Shown here: one piece after another, positions 54,575-64,000 of the stretch | How the letters are laid out: the number at the start of each line of letters is the position of its first letter | Position numbering within the stretch: the first letter of the stretch is position 1 | Assembly: GCA_030848705.1 (NCBI GenBank) | Contig: CM061238.1 | Span: forward strand, 45,485,133 to 45,549,132 | Reading direction: 5' to 3' | Length of the DNA stretch: 64,000 nt | DNA from: Heracleum sosnowskyi | Lineage: Eukaryota > Streptophyta > Magnoliopsida > Apiales > Apiaceae | The notes under the pieces: model-generated | What the model saw: the letters and a program-made list of their open reading frames with translations, nothing else | Database searches by the model: none | Told to the model about the DNA's origin: nothing | Translations under genes and position numbers: made by a program

Positions 54575-55190
54575 CTAAATTAATTTTCGCATTACGTTTA
54601 TGACAAATAACCAAAAGCTAAAAGTGAAAGGTTGTCTCACACTTACCTCTTGGTTTGTAGTCGAGATTTCCTTTGGTGTTAATTCATCTCTGATAGCCAT
54701 CAAGCATAGGTTCACAACTTCCCCACTTTGTTCCGGGGCTTCTTCATCTTCACTTAAGTCCCATCCATTTTCAGCTATTAGACTTCGATCTTTAGCCAAT
54801 TTTGGACATTCCCGTTTAAAGTGACCGGGTTGTTTACATTCGAAACACAAATCATGTGCTTCTTCGTTAAATGCCTCTTTAGGCTTAGGTGGTGCATAAT
54901 TATTCGAATAGTTCGAATTATTATTATTGTTGTAAGCATTTGATGTTTGTTGTATACCTTTGCCTTTATTAAAGTTTGAAGTCGGAAAATTATTACTCTT
55001 GTAATTTGGCCTTCCTTTCGAGTTAAACACACGTTGTTGATTATTCCACTTTAGGAATCCTTTTCCGTATCTTTGAGCTTTACTTTGCAAAACCCGACGT
55101 AGTTGTCTCGAAAGTAATGCAATCTCTTGTTCATCAAGATTTTGCAATTCTTCGTTTAACTCATTGTCGTTTTCTCCTTTCTATAATAGT
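54575..55190 (-). pseudogene. gag: Copia gag fragment with zinc knuckle
   Basis: The minus strand reads ...ENDNELNEELQNLDEQEIALLSRQLRRVL, an Asn-rich stretch, the knuckle CFECKQPGHFKREC, and an acidic DLSEDEEAPEQSGEVVNLCLMA. This is the C-terminal half of a copia gag of another family. The first Met is at 55147 but the frame extends upstream to about 55190, where Helitron-like sequence begins, so the start is lost. It ends in unrelated residues at 54575. No pol follows and no LTR was found beside it. Confidence 0.8.
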
Positions 55191-55196
55191 AATACA

Positions 55197-56331
55197 AATC
55201 ATCAATACTATTATATAAAGGAGAAGACGGGGGGCGGTGAGGTGGCGCTTTTAGATCGCTTCGTTCTATTTTTCTAATTTTCTCAATTTTTTGAATTAAT
55301 AATATTAAAAATTCGAAAAAATCTCAATTACCTTTTAAATACTTACTAACAGAGGAAATATATAATATTTTTGCATTTAAAATCCATACTAATGGAGAAA
55401 GTAAATATACAATAGATCTTTACTAATGGAGGAAACTAAATATCACTAATGGAAAAACTAAATATTCAATTATAATATTCTTGCCTTCAAAATATCTAAA
55501 TTAGAAAAAAAGTGTATTACCTTACATTATTTTGAACTTTCCTCTATTATTATCTAAATATTCTCATAATATTTCTTTTCAAATAAAATTAACATCTTAA
55601 CATTCTTTTCTCCTAAACTTTCTTCTTTTTTTATGTGATATAATAGAAAATACAGGAACGTTTTGGTTAATAAGAAGTTAAGAAATTAGATCGGTCTTGC
55701 ATAAGAAATTAAGTAATTAATACCAAAGATTAGAAAAAAAACTTAATTACCTTTTAAATATTTACTAATGGAGGAAACTAAATATACAATTTCAATATTC
55801 TTGCATTTAAAATCTCTACTAATGGAGGAAAGTAAATATAATATTCTTGCATTTAAAATCTCTACTAATGGAGAAAGTAAATATACAATAGATTTTTACT
55901 AATGGAGGAAACTAAATATTACAAATGGAGGAAACTAAATATTCAAATTATAATATGCTTGCCTTCAAATATCTAAATTAAAAAAAAGTGTATTACTTTA
56001 TATTATTTTGAACTTCCCTTTATTATTATCTAGATATTCTCATAATATTTCTTTTTAAATGAAATTACCATCTTAACATTCTACTCTCCTAAACTTTCTT
56101 TTTTAATGTAATATAATAGAAAATACAAGAATATATTGGTAAATAAAAAGTTAAGAAATTAGATCGGTGTTGAATAAGAAATTAAGTAATTACTTGGTAA
56201 ATAATTAATTACCTTTAATACTTTCATACAAACAGCTAATTAATAGTATAAATATACACCTAAACTCCGTTAATTGTCCAATTTTTGTTGTCAACATTGT
56301 TCTTATTTACTTTTTTGTTTGTATATGAGTA
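55197..56331 (+). mobile_element. Helitron-like unit, 5' end on plus strand (3' end not found)
   Basis: It starts TCATCAATACTATTATATAA, preceded by A, as expected for a plant Helitron. The same 20 bases, inverted, form the other end at 57321-57340. Inside is an AT-rich direct duplication of about 430 bp (55322-55720 and about 55742-56190) built of CTAATGGAGGAAACTAAATA repeats. No CTRR hairpin end in this orientation was found, so limits are uncertain. Confidence 0.5.
55322..56190. repeat. Imperfect direct duplication of about 430 bp
   Basis: Two copies (about 55322-55720 and 55742-56190) share AATTACCTTTTAAATA at the start, ACTAATGGAGGAAACTAAAT inside and AAGTTAAGAAATTAGATCGG near the end. 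The second copy has an extra CTAATGGAGG unit. Confidence 0.8.
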
Positions 56332-57342
56332 CTAGCTTAAAACTCATGCGATGCACGGATTGTTAATTGTTATTTTATTATTATTGTTTTAATATTTTAT
56401 TAATTGTAATTTTGCAAAAAATAAGTAGACATGTTAAAATAGATAAACACTTTTAATTAATTAAAAACATTAAAACAGATTTTAAAATAAATAAGTATGG
56501 GGTCGCCCGTTATATTTTTGAAAATGAAGGGTTTTAGTTAGAAAAAATGTAACATATATTTAGTTTAGAAAGGTAAATGCCCGTGATATTTTTGGAAAAT
56601 GAGGTTTGAAAATTTAATAATTAAAAGTATTTAAATACGTTTTAAAATAAATAAGTAAATGGTTTCCTGTGATATTTTTGGAAAAAGAATGGATTTTAGT
56701 GAGAAAAATAGAAAAAGTAAATTATAAAAGACAATTTCCCGTGATATATTTAAAAAAGAAGGAACGTTTTAGAAAAAATATATAATATATTTTAGCTGAA
56801 AAGGTAATTGGTTATAAATAGGTATTTGATTATTTATATTTTAATATTTGTAGTAATTGCATTTGTTAAGAAAAATAGGTAGACATGTTAAAATAGGTAA
56901 ACTTTTAAAAAATAATTATAATATTAAAATAGTTTTAAAAATAAATAACTAAACGTCCGTGATATTTTTGGAAAGGGAGGGGTTTTAGTAAGAAAAAATA
57001 GAAAAACTAACATGTTTTAGTTAAAAAAAAAGGTAATTGCCTGTGATATATTTGAAAAAGTAGGGGAATTTGTTAGAAAAAATAGAAAAAATAATGTATT
57101 TTAGGTGAAAAAGATAATTGGTTATAAATATGTAATATTATTATTTAATAATATATTTCTATAAATAAGTAAGGTTAATTAAGTAAAAACACAAAGTACA
57201 GTTAATTAAGGGCAATTAAGTAAAATCACAACGTACCATACCGACCAACCAAAATTAAGGGCAATTAAGTAAAATCACAACGTACCATACCGACCAACCA
57301 AACTTTTAATGTTTCGTCTATTATATAATAGTATTGATGAGA
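56332..57342 (-). mobile_element. Helitron-like element, minus strand
   Basis: The minus strand begins TCTCATCAATACTATTATAT at 57342 and ends, after a small hairpin GTGCATCGCAT, with AGTTTTAAGCTAG followed by T, the CTRR|T ending of Helitrons. It is about 1011 bp with no ORF. The interior repeats CCGTGATATTTTTGGAAA in several copies (about 56580-57060), plus a 48-bp direct duplication at 57207-57302. A nonautonomous Helitron is likely. Confidence 0.65.
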
Positions 57343-57711
57343 CTTTTTCCTTTATGTTATTTATCTTTATTACGTTTGTTTGTATCCTAATGCAAGATCA
57401 TATTAAAATCTTTGACAAGACAAGTTATTTGTTATTAGTGTTGATTGAGTTAAGACATGGATTAATAAGGAGGGGGATTCATCAGTTAAAATAATAGGCC
57501 GAGCAAGGTGATTTTCATGTACATTCAGTTGTGAATTGATTTAAATGTTTATGTGTGTACGTTTTTAGTTTTGAATTCATAGTTAAAAGTTGATACACCT
57601 GTATACAAGGTAACTCGAAAGTGGATAATTCATCATGTCTTCAAAAACAAATTTTATCATTGTTTTTAATGTTTAGATAGTTATTGCTCTAATTTTTATG
57701 AGAAAAGATTA
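57343..57711. other. Unassigned spacer
   Basis: 369 bp without a recognised gene or repeat, between the Helitron-like end and the family C LTR. It may be original host sequence. Confidence 0.4.
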
Positions 57712-58765
57712 TGTTGGTCCTCGTGTATTGCAGAATGGGGGGGGGGATGAATGCAATACTGATAAAATTCAATCTCAGTTTCAACAACCAAAACTAAGAT
57801 TTAATGTTATCAATAATATGTATGCATTCACAAACAGTATAATCGAGAAGACAGGATTCACAAAACAAATGTTTTATTTATTTTTCAAAGTGTTGCTACA
57901 ACCTCAAGAGAGAATTCTTGATCTTCGGTTTTTCTTCAGGACACTTGTTTTTCTTCGTTACTCAGTTAGAATGAATTAATAGTCTAAGTATAAAACTAAT
58001 CCTATTACTGTCAACACGGGTCTGTGAAGCTGCTGTCATTATCAAGTGGCAGCTTCTTACAAATTGCCTACCCATGTGACATTCCTAAATTGCTAACATG
58101 TCAGATATACATTACAAAGAAAGCAACCTAGATTCATTCTATTTCCAGCTAAACAATTCAGCAAATAGAGACTTGACCTTGCTCTTGAATTGATTCGCTT
58201 TTGTTTTGTAGTGCTTGAAGCTTCTGTCGTAGTCTTGTAGACTTGGTGCAGCTTAGGGATACTGCAACACGCCTGTTCTTGAACATTGAAACTATCACGA
58301 GATTTGACTGAGAAGATACCTAGAACATGGATCTTTCTTGAGACAGTTACTTTTGCCGCAAAGCTTGCTGTCACAGGAATGTACTTTTGGTGACAGTATG
58401 AGTTCCCCGCATAGAGTGCTGTCGAGGTTTCCAAACTTGCTGTCGAGGGCTAAAGTTGTTGTCGCGTAGTCTTCCGCCAATGTTGCTGTCAGAGTGAATA
58501 TGCTGTCGTGACTTGCAACATTCTGTCTCCTTGTAATCTTACTATCAATGCTCATGATAGTAACCTTTATTCATGCTGTCATCTAATATGCATTCTTTGA
58601 GGCTTGAACACAGAAAGTGAACTTCTTCCAAATTACACAAATAAAATAACATTGCATACTGATTACAAGAGCATACTTTGGCTGTGATAGTATGTTCTAC
58701 TTAATTAAAAATTAAGTACATAAAAAGTTAAGTTGTTTCAATGCTATCACCCATAAATCCCAACA
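57712..58765 (-). repeat. 3' LTR of family C
   Basis: 1054 bp bounded on the plus strand by TGTTGGTCCT and AATCCCAACA. The terminal GTATTGCATTCATC, C-run and GAGGACCAACA on the minus strand parallels the LTR tails of A and B. At least ten TGCTGTC or GACAG motifs lie at 58006-58580. The frame 57698-57979 is not a gene. Confidence 0.85.
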
Positions 58766-58779
58766 ATCTCCCCCAATTT
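58766..58779 (-). other. Polypurine tract of family C
   Basis: The minus strand reads AAATTGGGGGAGAT directly before the LTR start TGTTGGGATT. Confidence 0.9.
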
Positions 58780-58857
58780 GTTTTTATGGACAATGACAAC
58801 AAATTTACAATATATACTGACAACTTAACTAACAAGATCAGAATGGATTAAGAATTT

Positions 58858-60186
58858 TTACTTAGCTTGAGATTTCCTCTTCTGTCTTGATACATCCTCT
58901 CTTTTGAGAGCTTCTACCAAGCAGCCTCTTAGACCTTCTACAAGAGAGATTTCAGCAGGAGTGACTGCAGCATCTTCTATTTCTTCAATAATCTTCTTGA
59001 TAGTAGGAGAGATAAGAGAACTAGCATCCCTGAGATTCAACCATTGCTCTTGATCAAATGGATAGCTTCTGAAGTGGGGTTCTTCATGAATGAGCTTGAA
59101 TCTACTTCCACGATAAGCATTGAGAGACATCCTCCTTTGCTTGTCCAGCTTTGAATCTTCTCCTTTTCTCCTTTCCAATAATTCCTCTATCTTATCAGAA
59201 CAGATCTGCTCCAGGGGATGAATTGATCCAGCTACCATATACTGTAAATCCTTCAGAATAGTTGTTTTTAGCTTGTGCAAGCTGCAAACATAGATTTCTT
59301 CTTTTAGATGCTTGATTCTTAAGGGATTTTCCAGCATACATGTTTGATAATTTGGAGCTTCACTTTCTGCCTTGTTGGCAGTCTTGCATCTTTCCAGGAG
59401 TTCAGCTTCCTTCTTATCAAGTTCTGACTGATATTGAGAGTATTGAGAAGAGTCAGGTCTTTTGCTTGGCTTGGGTTGCCCTTCCTCTGTGGGTTGGGTT
59501 TGCCTTTCTTATGTGGGTGAATCATCAAACTCATAGTACCAGTGATATGGTATAGGAGAAGCTGGTAAATCAGTTGAAATATCAGCATCATCAAAATCTG
59601 CAAAGTTGTAGCCAAATTTCTGATAGAATTCAGCATCCCTATCAGCTTGATATTTCAGAATATGTTCCATAACAGACTCTGGAACATTATCATAGCTCTC
59701 CAGCAACTCTACCATTCTTTCCAGGTAGAAGAAGTCAATTCTCCTTTTATCTAAGGTTGATATCCTACCACTGGTTGATGTGGATACCAGATTGAAATCC
59801 TTATCAACCTTGGTAGATCTTGATTCTTCCCACCACAGAATGTACTCAGTGACCTCTTGATTTGCATCTATCTTAACCTCAACACTCTTGATTTCTCTAG
59901 ATTGCATCTGTTGTATCTTAAGACTGTTGGGAGGTATTGATTGAATTGGCTTCTTAAGATTCCTGCCAAATCCAGTGGCCTTTTCCTTTCCTGAGTACTT
60001 GTGCTTTCCTTCAGGTTTCTGTCTAGACAACCATGCTTTTGCTTTAGCTTTCAGTCTTTTGGGCTTGACAGTAGCTTTGGTTTCATCCTTGACAGAACCT
60101 TTCTTGACAGTACCTTTGTCGACAGTATCTTCCATGACAGCATCTTCTATGACAGTTTCCTTGTCGACAGTACCTTTGGTGACAGC
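58858..60186 (-). pseudogene. Third ORF of family C, C-terminal part, with stop and insertion
   Basis: One minus-strand frame from the insertion point at 60186 to TGA-free end at 58858, broken by TAA at 59509-59511 (likely CAA before). It begins with a degenerate pentapeptide repeat (KGTVD, KGTVK, KGSVK) encoded by ACTGTCGACAAAGGT-like units at about 60060-60186. A basic region follows, then EVTEYILWWEESRSTKV and a helical domain (DFFYLERMVELLESYDNVPE), a charged linker and a C-terminal helical part (RIKHLKEEIYVCSLHKLK). Position after pol and before the PPT makes it the counterpart of ORF3 in A and B; direct similarity is not obvious. The N-terminus lies beyond element D. Confidence 0.75.
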
Positions 60187-61289
60187 TGTTGGGTTTTATA
60201 CTAAACTATTCATTAGTAGTATATAAACATTGTCCATTTTATTGAGAATCTTGATTGCATATTTTTACATTGTCTATTTATTATATATTGTGGATAATTT
60301 AGTATCAAATGGGATAACAGAAGATTAAATTATCAGTGTCTATATATAATATAAAGGGTTCACAGTTTAAGTGGAATTAGACAAACCACTGGAATAACTG
60401 AAGTATTATTTGGGAATAGTTTATCTTGACTATTAAATAATACTTGTATACTTTGTGTATATTGAACAGGATCAAATTTAGAATTGTTCCCTTAAACTGA
60501 TTAAGAAGGTGAACTAAGATTCTATGTTATTATTAATGCTTAGGTTCTTAATCCGGATATAGTAATTGACACGTGTATATTATTTACATGCTTTGATTTA
60601 TATATGAAATAATTCTTTTGAATTATATCATTAAATTTTGGGTGATGGAATAATATATATGGTGAATATTATTTATTGAAGGAATCCGTGTCCTGATAAT
60701 ATTCGGGTTAATGATGTCCCCTTGAAAGCTCAAAAGGATTTAATTATGTGAAACCCTGCAGGTGGATTTATTCCGGCATAATTAAATAAAGGTAGAGTGG
60801 ATGATCAAGGATATAAGATGTTAATTAAATGAATTATCAGTAATTTATTTAATTAATGGGCATGCGCTATTTTAAACATGGGGAATTTAATAAGCAAATA
60901 ATATTGGAACCGAATTAATTAATTAAGTTGCGGTATTAGGAAAGGTAGTGCAAATATTAATTCTTTAGTGGATTGAATTAATATTTAATTACATTGGGCT
61001 AGGCCCAGGATGTAATTAAAAGGCTCAACCTAATTATCCATGATCCCTATTGTAGCCCTATATATATTCTTATTCTCTTCTTGCTAGGGTTGGTTAAGAA
61101 AATATTGTAGCCACCTAGGAGTAAGAAGAGAGGTTAACTTGAGAAGACGGAGGCCACACTTCGCTCAAGGGAATTTGGGAATACAATAGAAGAGCGTGGA
61201 ATCAACCGTTAACAAGATGATTTTCTTTTCGCACTCCTTAATTGTGTATCATAAATTGTAGTAGAACCCCAAGTCCGTGGTTCCCAACA
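60187..61289 (+). repeat. 5' LTR of D
   Basis: 1103 bp from TGTTGGGTTT to GTTCCCAACA. TATA-like CTATATATATTC near 61058 is followed by the pyrimidine-rich TTCTTATTCTCTTCTTG, a plausible start region. Confidence 0.93.
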
Positions 61290-61291
61290 AT

Positions 61292-61305
61292 TGGTATCAA
61301 GAGCC
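61292..61305 (+). other. Primer-binding site of D
   Basis: TGGTATCAAGAGCC follows the LTR by two bases. It has one extra A compared with TGGTATCAGAGCC. Confidence 0.8.
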
Positions 61306-62884
61306 TGGTTATGGGTTCTATGTTTTATGATATGATGTCCATGTCGTAATTAAAATTGGTTATGTATGTATAGTGGTATGCTTGGATAATAATCTTTTGC
61401 AGGTTGTTTAGTATCCACTATTATCGCCTCGTTTTATTTTAATTATGTGTTTGGATCCCACGTGGTTTAATCGTGGTTATTTTTTGTTTTGGTTTCCACG
61501 TGGTTTATCGTGGTTGTAAATCACGAGGGTTGATCGTGCTAGTTTTGTTTTCTATTATGATTTTGTAATCTTGTAATCATGATTTGTATTCATGTTAGAT
61601 TATGATCTGATGTAATAGAATAGGTATGTTATGTTGTATGTAACTATTTGATCGACGGAGTTGCAAGAAAACAAAGTTCTTCCGCTGATGCTACAAGATT
61701 TCGCCTATGCAACTTCGAACTGTTGTAACTTTTGCATACGGTGTCGGATTTCGATGCGTAATACCTTTTCGGAAAGGGATTTCGATGTTCTACACGATTG
61801 AAAAGTGACTTTGTCAAAGTTTCATGTGCGTCTGAGCTCGTTTAGACCCTCAAACAGCGAGTTGAAGTTTTCGCAGGATTTTCGGATGAAATTTTTTTTT
61901 GGCCATAATAGTGGATTTATTTTTAATTTTTCTGCTATTTAATTTTAATTATTGCATTAAATAATTATTATGTGTGTTGTTAATTATGTGTGTAATTTTA
62001 ATTGCATGGTTAACATAAATAGGACGACATGGACATAAATTTTCATTTATTGCTTTAATTAAATGTTTTATGTTATTAAATTATGTGTGTATTTGGAATG
62101 CATGTTAGACATAATTATAATGACATAGGCCCCATTTAATTATGTAGAGATGCATGCTATGCTATGTTATGTGTTCTTTGTATTGTTATTTTGATAACAT
62201 GTGGACCTCGAAGAAATAACATAGGGCGATGCATCTAGATAAAATTACTCATGTTAAAATACTAAGTGGGAGAGGGAATTAATTTGATATTAGATCCCAT
62301 GGTCATCCATTATTGGTTGTATGTAATTTAACACTAGGACGATTATGAATTGGATATATGTCACCCATCGTGGCGTATGATTTATGACGTCTGGGTAGTG
62401 TTAAGGATATTACTAGGACAATCTTCTTAAGTTAATCACGAATAATGAAAGGTAAGCTCACCCCATCGTGACATACCAAGTTTCATAGAATTCGAGAAAA
62501 AAGTTGGACATTCCTTGATTGATGTTGATAATGGATATTTCTGTCTTAGGGGTTGTGTTTTTAAGCGAGTCCGTCTGTGACTTCACCGAAAACACCTGGG
62601 ATTTATCCATTGATACATCGAACGGATGGGTCTGACTAAAGGCAACTTAAGATCTAAATAATGGTATACACTTAGCTATGAAAGATAATATATAGTCCAC
62701 CCTAACGTGGCGTATTATTTAGTAGTAGGACCGAAGTAATATTTAAATTTAAATGGTATATATGTCATCCATCATGGCGTACCAGATATTTATGGAATTT
62801 AAATATTAGTGCATTAATTTTAATTAATTGTTAGAGGAAACAAATAGGTTTTAAGATATATGCAATTTTCTGATTAAGTGTTAT
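61306..62884 (+). promoter_or_regulatory. Long leader of D with dispersed repeats
   Basis: A non-coding leader of about 1.58 kb. Two copies of CCACGTGGTTTA(A)TCGTGG (G-box core CACGTG) start at 61458 and 61496. Four variants of ATGTCACCCATCGTGGCGTA lie at 62358, 62457, 62694 and 62762. Multiple short upstream ATGs are present. The length suggests packaging or dimerisation signals or internal initiation; this is inference. Confidence 0.6.
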
Positions 62885-63877
62885 ATGCATGATTCTCAGG
62901 ATAGAATGGGCTTTAATCCACTTTTCACCATACTTAAGGATAACAAACTTACCGGACCTAACTATATTGAATGGAAACGCAATTTGGACATAGTGTTGAC
63001 TGCTGAAGAGTTTAAATTTTGTACTGTTGAACCCAAACCGGACCAGCCTGCTGCCGATGCTCCGGATGAGGATAAAGAGTATTTTAAGAAGTGGACTAAG
63101 GCAGATGAGATGTCGCGATGTTACATTCTGGCAGCAATGTCGGGTGTTTTGCAACATCAGCATCAGGCCATGACCACTGCTGCAGATATGCTCTATAATC
63201 TCAAGGAGCTTTTCGGAGATCAGAATAGGGCTGCTAGGCAAGTAGCAATGAAGTCTCTAATGAACACTCAGATGGCTGAAAAAACACCTGTAAGGGACCA
63301 TGTTCTTCTGATGATGTCTCATATTAATGAACTAGAGGTCCTTGGTGCTGATATTGATGCGGAAACGCAGGTCGATATCATACTTATGAGTTTGCCAAAA
63401 AGCTTTGAGCCGTTTCGCTTGAATTACAACATGAACAAGAAGTTGTATAGTCTTGCAGAACTTCTGACAGAGCTTCAGGCAGCGGAATCATTATTTCAGC
63501 AGCATGTTCAGGTAAATGTGGCTGAGAAAGTTTCTTCTTCAAGGCCGAAAGGAAAGAAGAAGAAGAAGGTTCAGACACAGAAAGTTGTGAAACCATTGGG
63601 AGTTCAGAATTCAGTGAAGAAGCCTAAGGGCAAGTGCTTCAAGTGCAAGCAGTCGGGTCACTGGAAAAAGGATTGTCCTCTATCTAAGAAGAACAATGCT
63701 GGTATGTCTCTTTCTCTTGTTACGGAAACATATATAGCGGCTATGTCTACGAGCACTTGGTGTGTAGACACAGGAGCCACTGATCATGTTTGTAATTCCA
63801 TGCAGGGGTTCCAGAAAACCAGGCTGCTTAGAGATGGCGAGATATATATGTGTTCATGGGAGATGTTACGAAAGTAG
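62885..63877 (+). CDS. gag: Gag-protease of D (frameshifted at its end)
   Basis: 330 codons in the track from a near-cognate codon; an ATG is also present at 62887 in another context, and ATG 62908 (MGFNPLFTILKDNKL) is the most likely in-frame start. The gag core includes GPNYIEWKRNLDIVLTAEEF and MKSLMNTQM. A basic stretch (KKKKKVQTQK) and a zinc knuckle CFKCKQSGHWKKDC follow near residue 253, then the protease motif WCVDTGATDHVCNSM near residue 292. Near 63845 two extra bases in a TATATA run shift the frame and stop it at 63875. The original frame continues (VFMGDVTKVAVVAVGVISLS, then NCLYVPSFRRNLISVSKLAM) to the window edge. Gag and pol are one frame here, unlike in the Sireviruses. Confidence 0.88.
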   Translation: MHDSQDRMGFNPLFTILKDNKLTGPNYIEWKRNLDIVLTAEEFKFCTVEPKPDQPAADAPDEDKEYFKKWTKADEMSRCYILAAMSGVLQHQHQAMTTAADMLYNLKELFGDQNRAARQVAMKSLMNTQMAEKTPVRDHVLLMMSHINELEVLGADIDAETQVDIILMSLPKSFEPFRLNYNMNKKLYSLAELLTELQAAESLFQQHVQVNVAEKVSSSRPKGKKKKKVQTQKVVKPLGVQNSVKKPKGKCFKCKQSGHWKKDCPLSKKNNAGMSLSLVTETYIAAMSTSTWCVDTGATDHVCNSMQGFQKTRLLRDGEIYMCSWEMLRK

Positions 63878-64000
63878 CAGTGGTTGCAGTTGGAGTTATT
63901 TCTTTATCTTTTGGTTATGATAGGATTTTGGTTTTGAATAATTGTCTTTATGTACCTTCATTTAGAAGGAATTTAATTTCGGTTTCTAAACTTGCTATGG

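Larger units (their letters stand above)
57712..60186 (-). mobile_element. Sirevirus-type retrotransposon, family C, 3' part
   Basis: The minus strand shows the end of a third ORF, a polypurine tract and an LTR. Element D interrupts it at 60187, and the remainder would lie to the right of the window. Family C differs in sequence from A and B but has the same 3' organisation and its own repeated motif, CTGTC(G/A). Confidence 0.85.
60187..64000 (+). mobile_element. Ty1/copia retrotransposon D, 5' part (cut by window edge)
   Basis: LTR, PBS, a leader of about 1.6 kb, and gag running into protease. It is inserted in the third ORF of family C; the 5 bases before it are ACAGC, to be sought after its 3' LTR. 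Its gag and protease are not Sirevirus-like (short gag, DTGATDH protease). I cannot assign the lineage firmly. Confidence 0.92.

Noticed and set aside
57698..57979. 93-codon frame at the left of family C
   Set aside because: It crosses the LTR boundary and contains the LTR C/G run.
60001..60204. Plus-strand frames rich in Asp-Ser repeats
   Set aside because: Antisense shadow of the repeat region in ORF3 of family C.

Overview
The window is plant nuclear DNA made almost entirely of nested transposable elements. I see no host protein gene, rRNA or tRNA gene. The evidence for a flowering plant, probably a eudicot, is the Sirevirus-type Ty1/copia elements with gag, pol and an extra 3' ORF, the chromodomain Ty3/gypsy elements, primer-binding sites complementary to initiator tRNA-Met, and hAT-, foldback- and Helitron-like small elements. 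The species cannot be named from the sequence.

Layout. 1-3528: 5' part of a minus-strand Sirevirus (family A, copy A1) inserted into a gypsy LTR. 3529-25941: gypsy element G1 with LTRs of about 4.8 kb and an eroded interior. A young complete Sirevirus (copy A2, 6651-19772) sits in its leader, with a GTGCC target-site duplication, LTRs differing at three positions, and intact pol. 25942-29286: inverted, truncated LTR of a second gypsy family (G2b). 29287-35668: chromodomain gypsy element G2a, without its 5' end, with gag fused to RT by an internal deletion and five in-frame stops in pol. 35669-35797: tail of a copia LTR. 35986-53272: a three-layer nest, in which a foldback MITE is split by a G2 solo LTR (duplication AACTC), itself split by a complete Sirevirus of family B (36326-49392, duplication ACTGG). 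53273-57711: a hAT-type MITE (duplication CATTGATA), a copia gag fragment and Helitron-like units. 57712-60186: 3' end of a minus-strand Sirevirus (family C). 60187-64000: 5' end of another copia element (D) inserted into family C's 3' ORF.

How the parts work together. In the Sireviruses gag makes the particle, pol supplies protease, integrase, reverse transcriptase and RNase H, and a long third ORF of unknown function follows pol behind its own leader. Pol lies in the -1 frame relative to gag in both complete elements, with a similar junction. A2 is the best candidate for recent activity, but its gag has a frameshift near 9994 and its third ORF a stop at 17869.

Most unusual signal. Each Sirevirus family carries its own short motif in many copies. 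In family A it is CTGTCAACGAAAT and variants (core CGTTGA), with at least 37 copies in A2 lying in LTRs, in untranslated DNA and inside gag, pol and ORF3, read in different frames. Family B uses AGTCTTCC/GGAAGACT in non-coding DNA only, as far as seen. Family C uses CTGTC(G/A) in its LTR and as a repeat in its third ORF. The constraint therefore looks nucleic-acid-level rather than peptide-level. A second shared signal is an internal polypurine block, AACTCAGGGGGAG, in the pol linkers of A2 and B.
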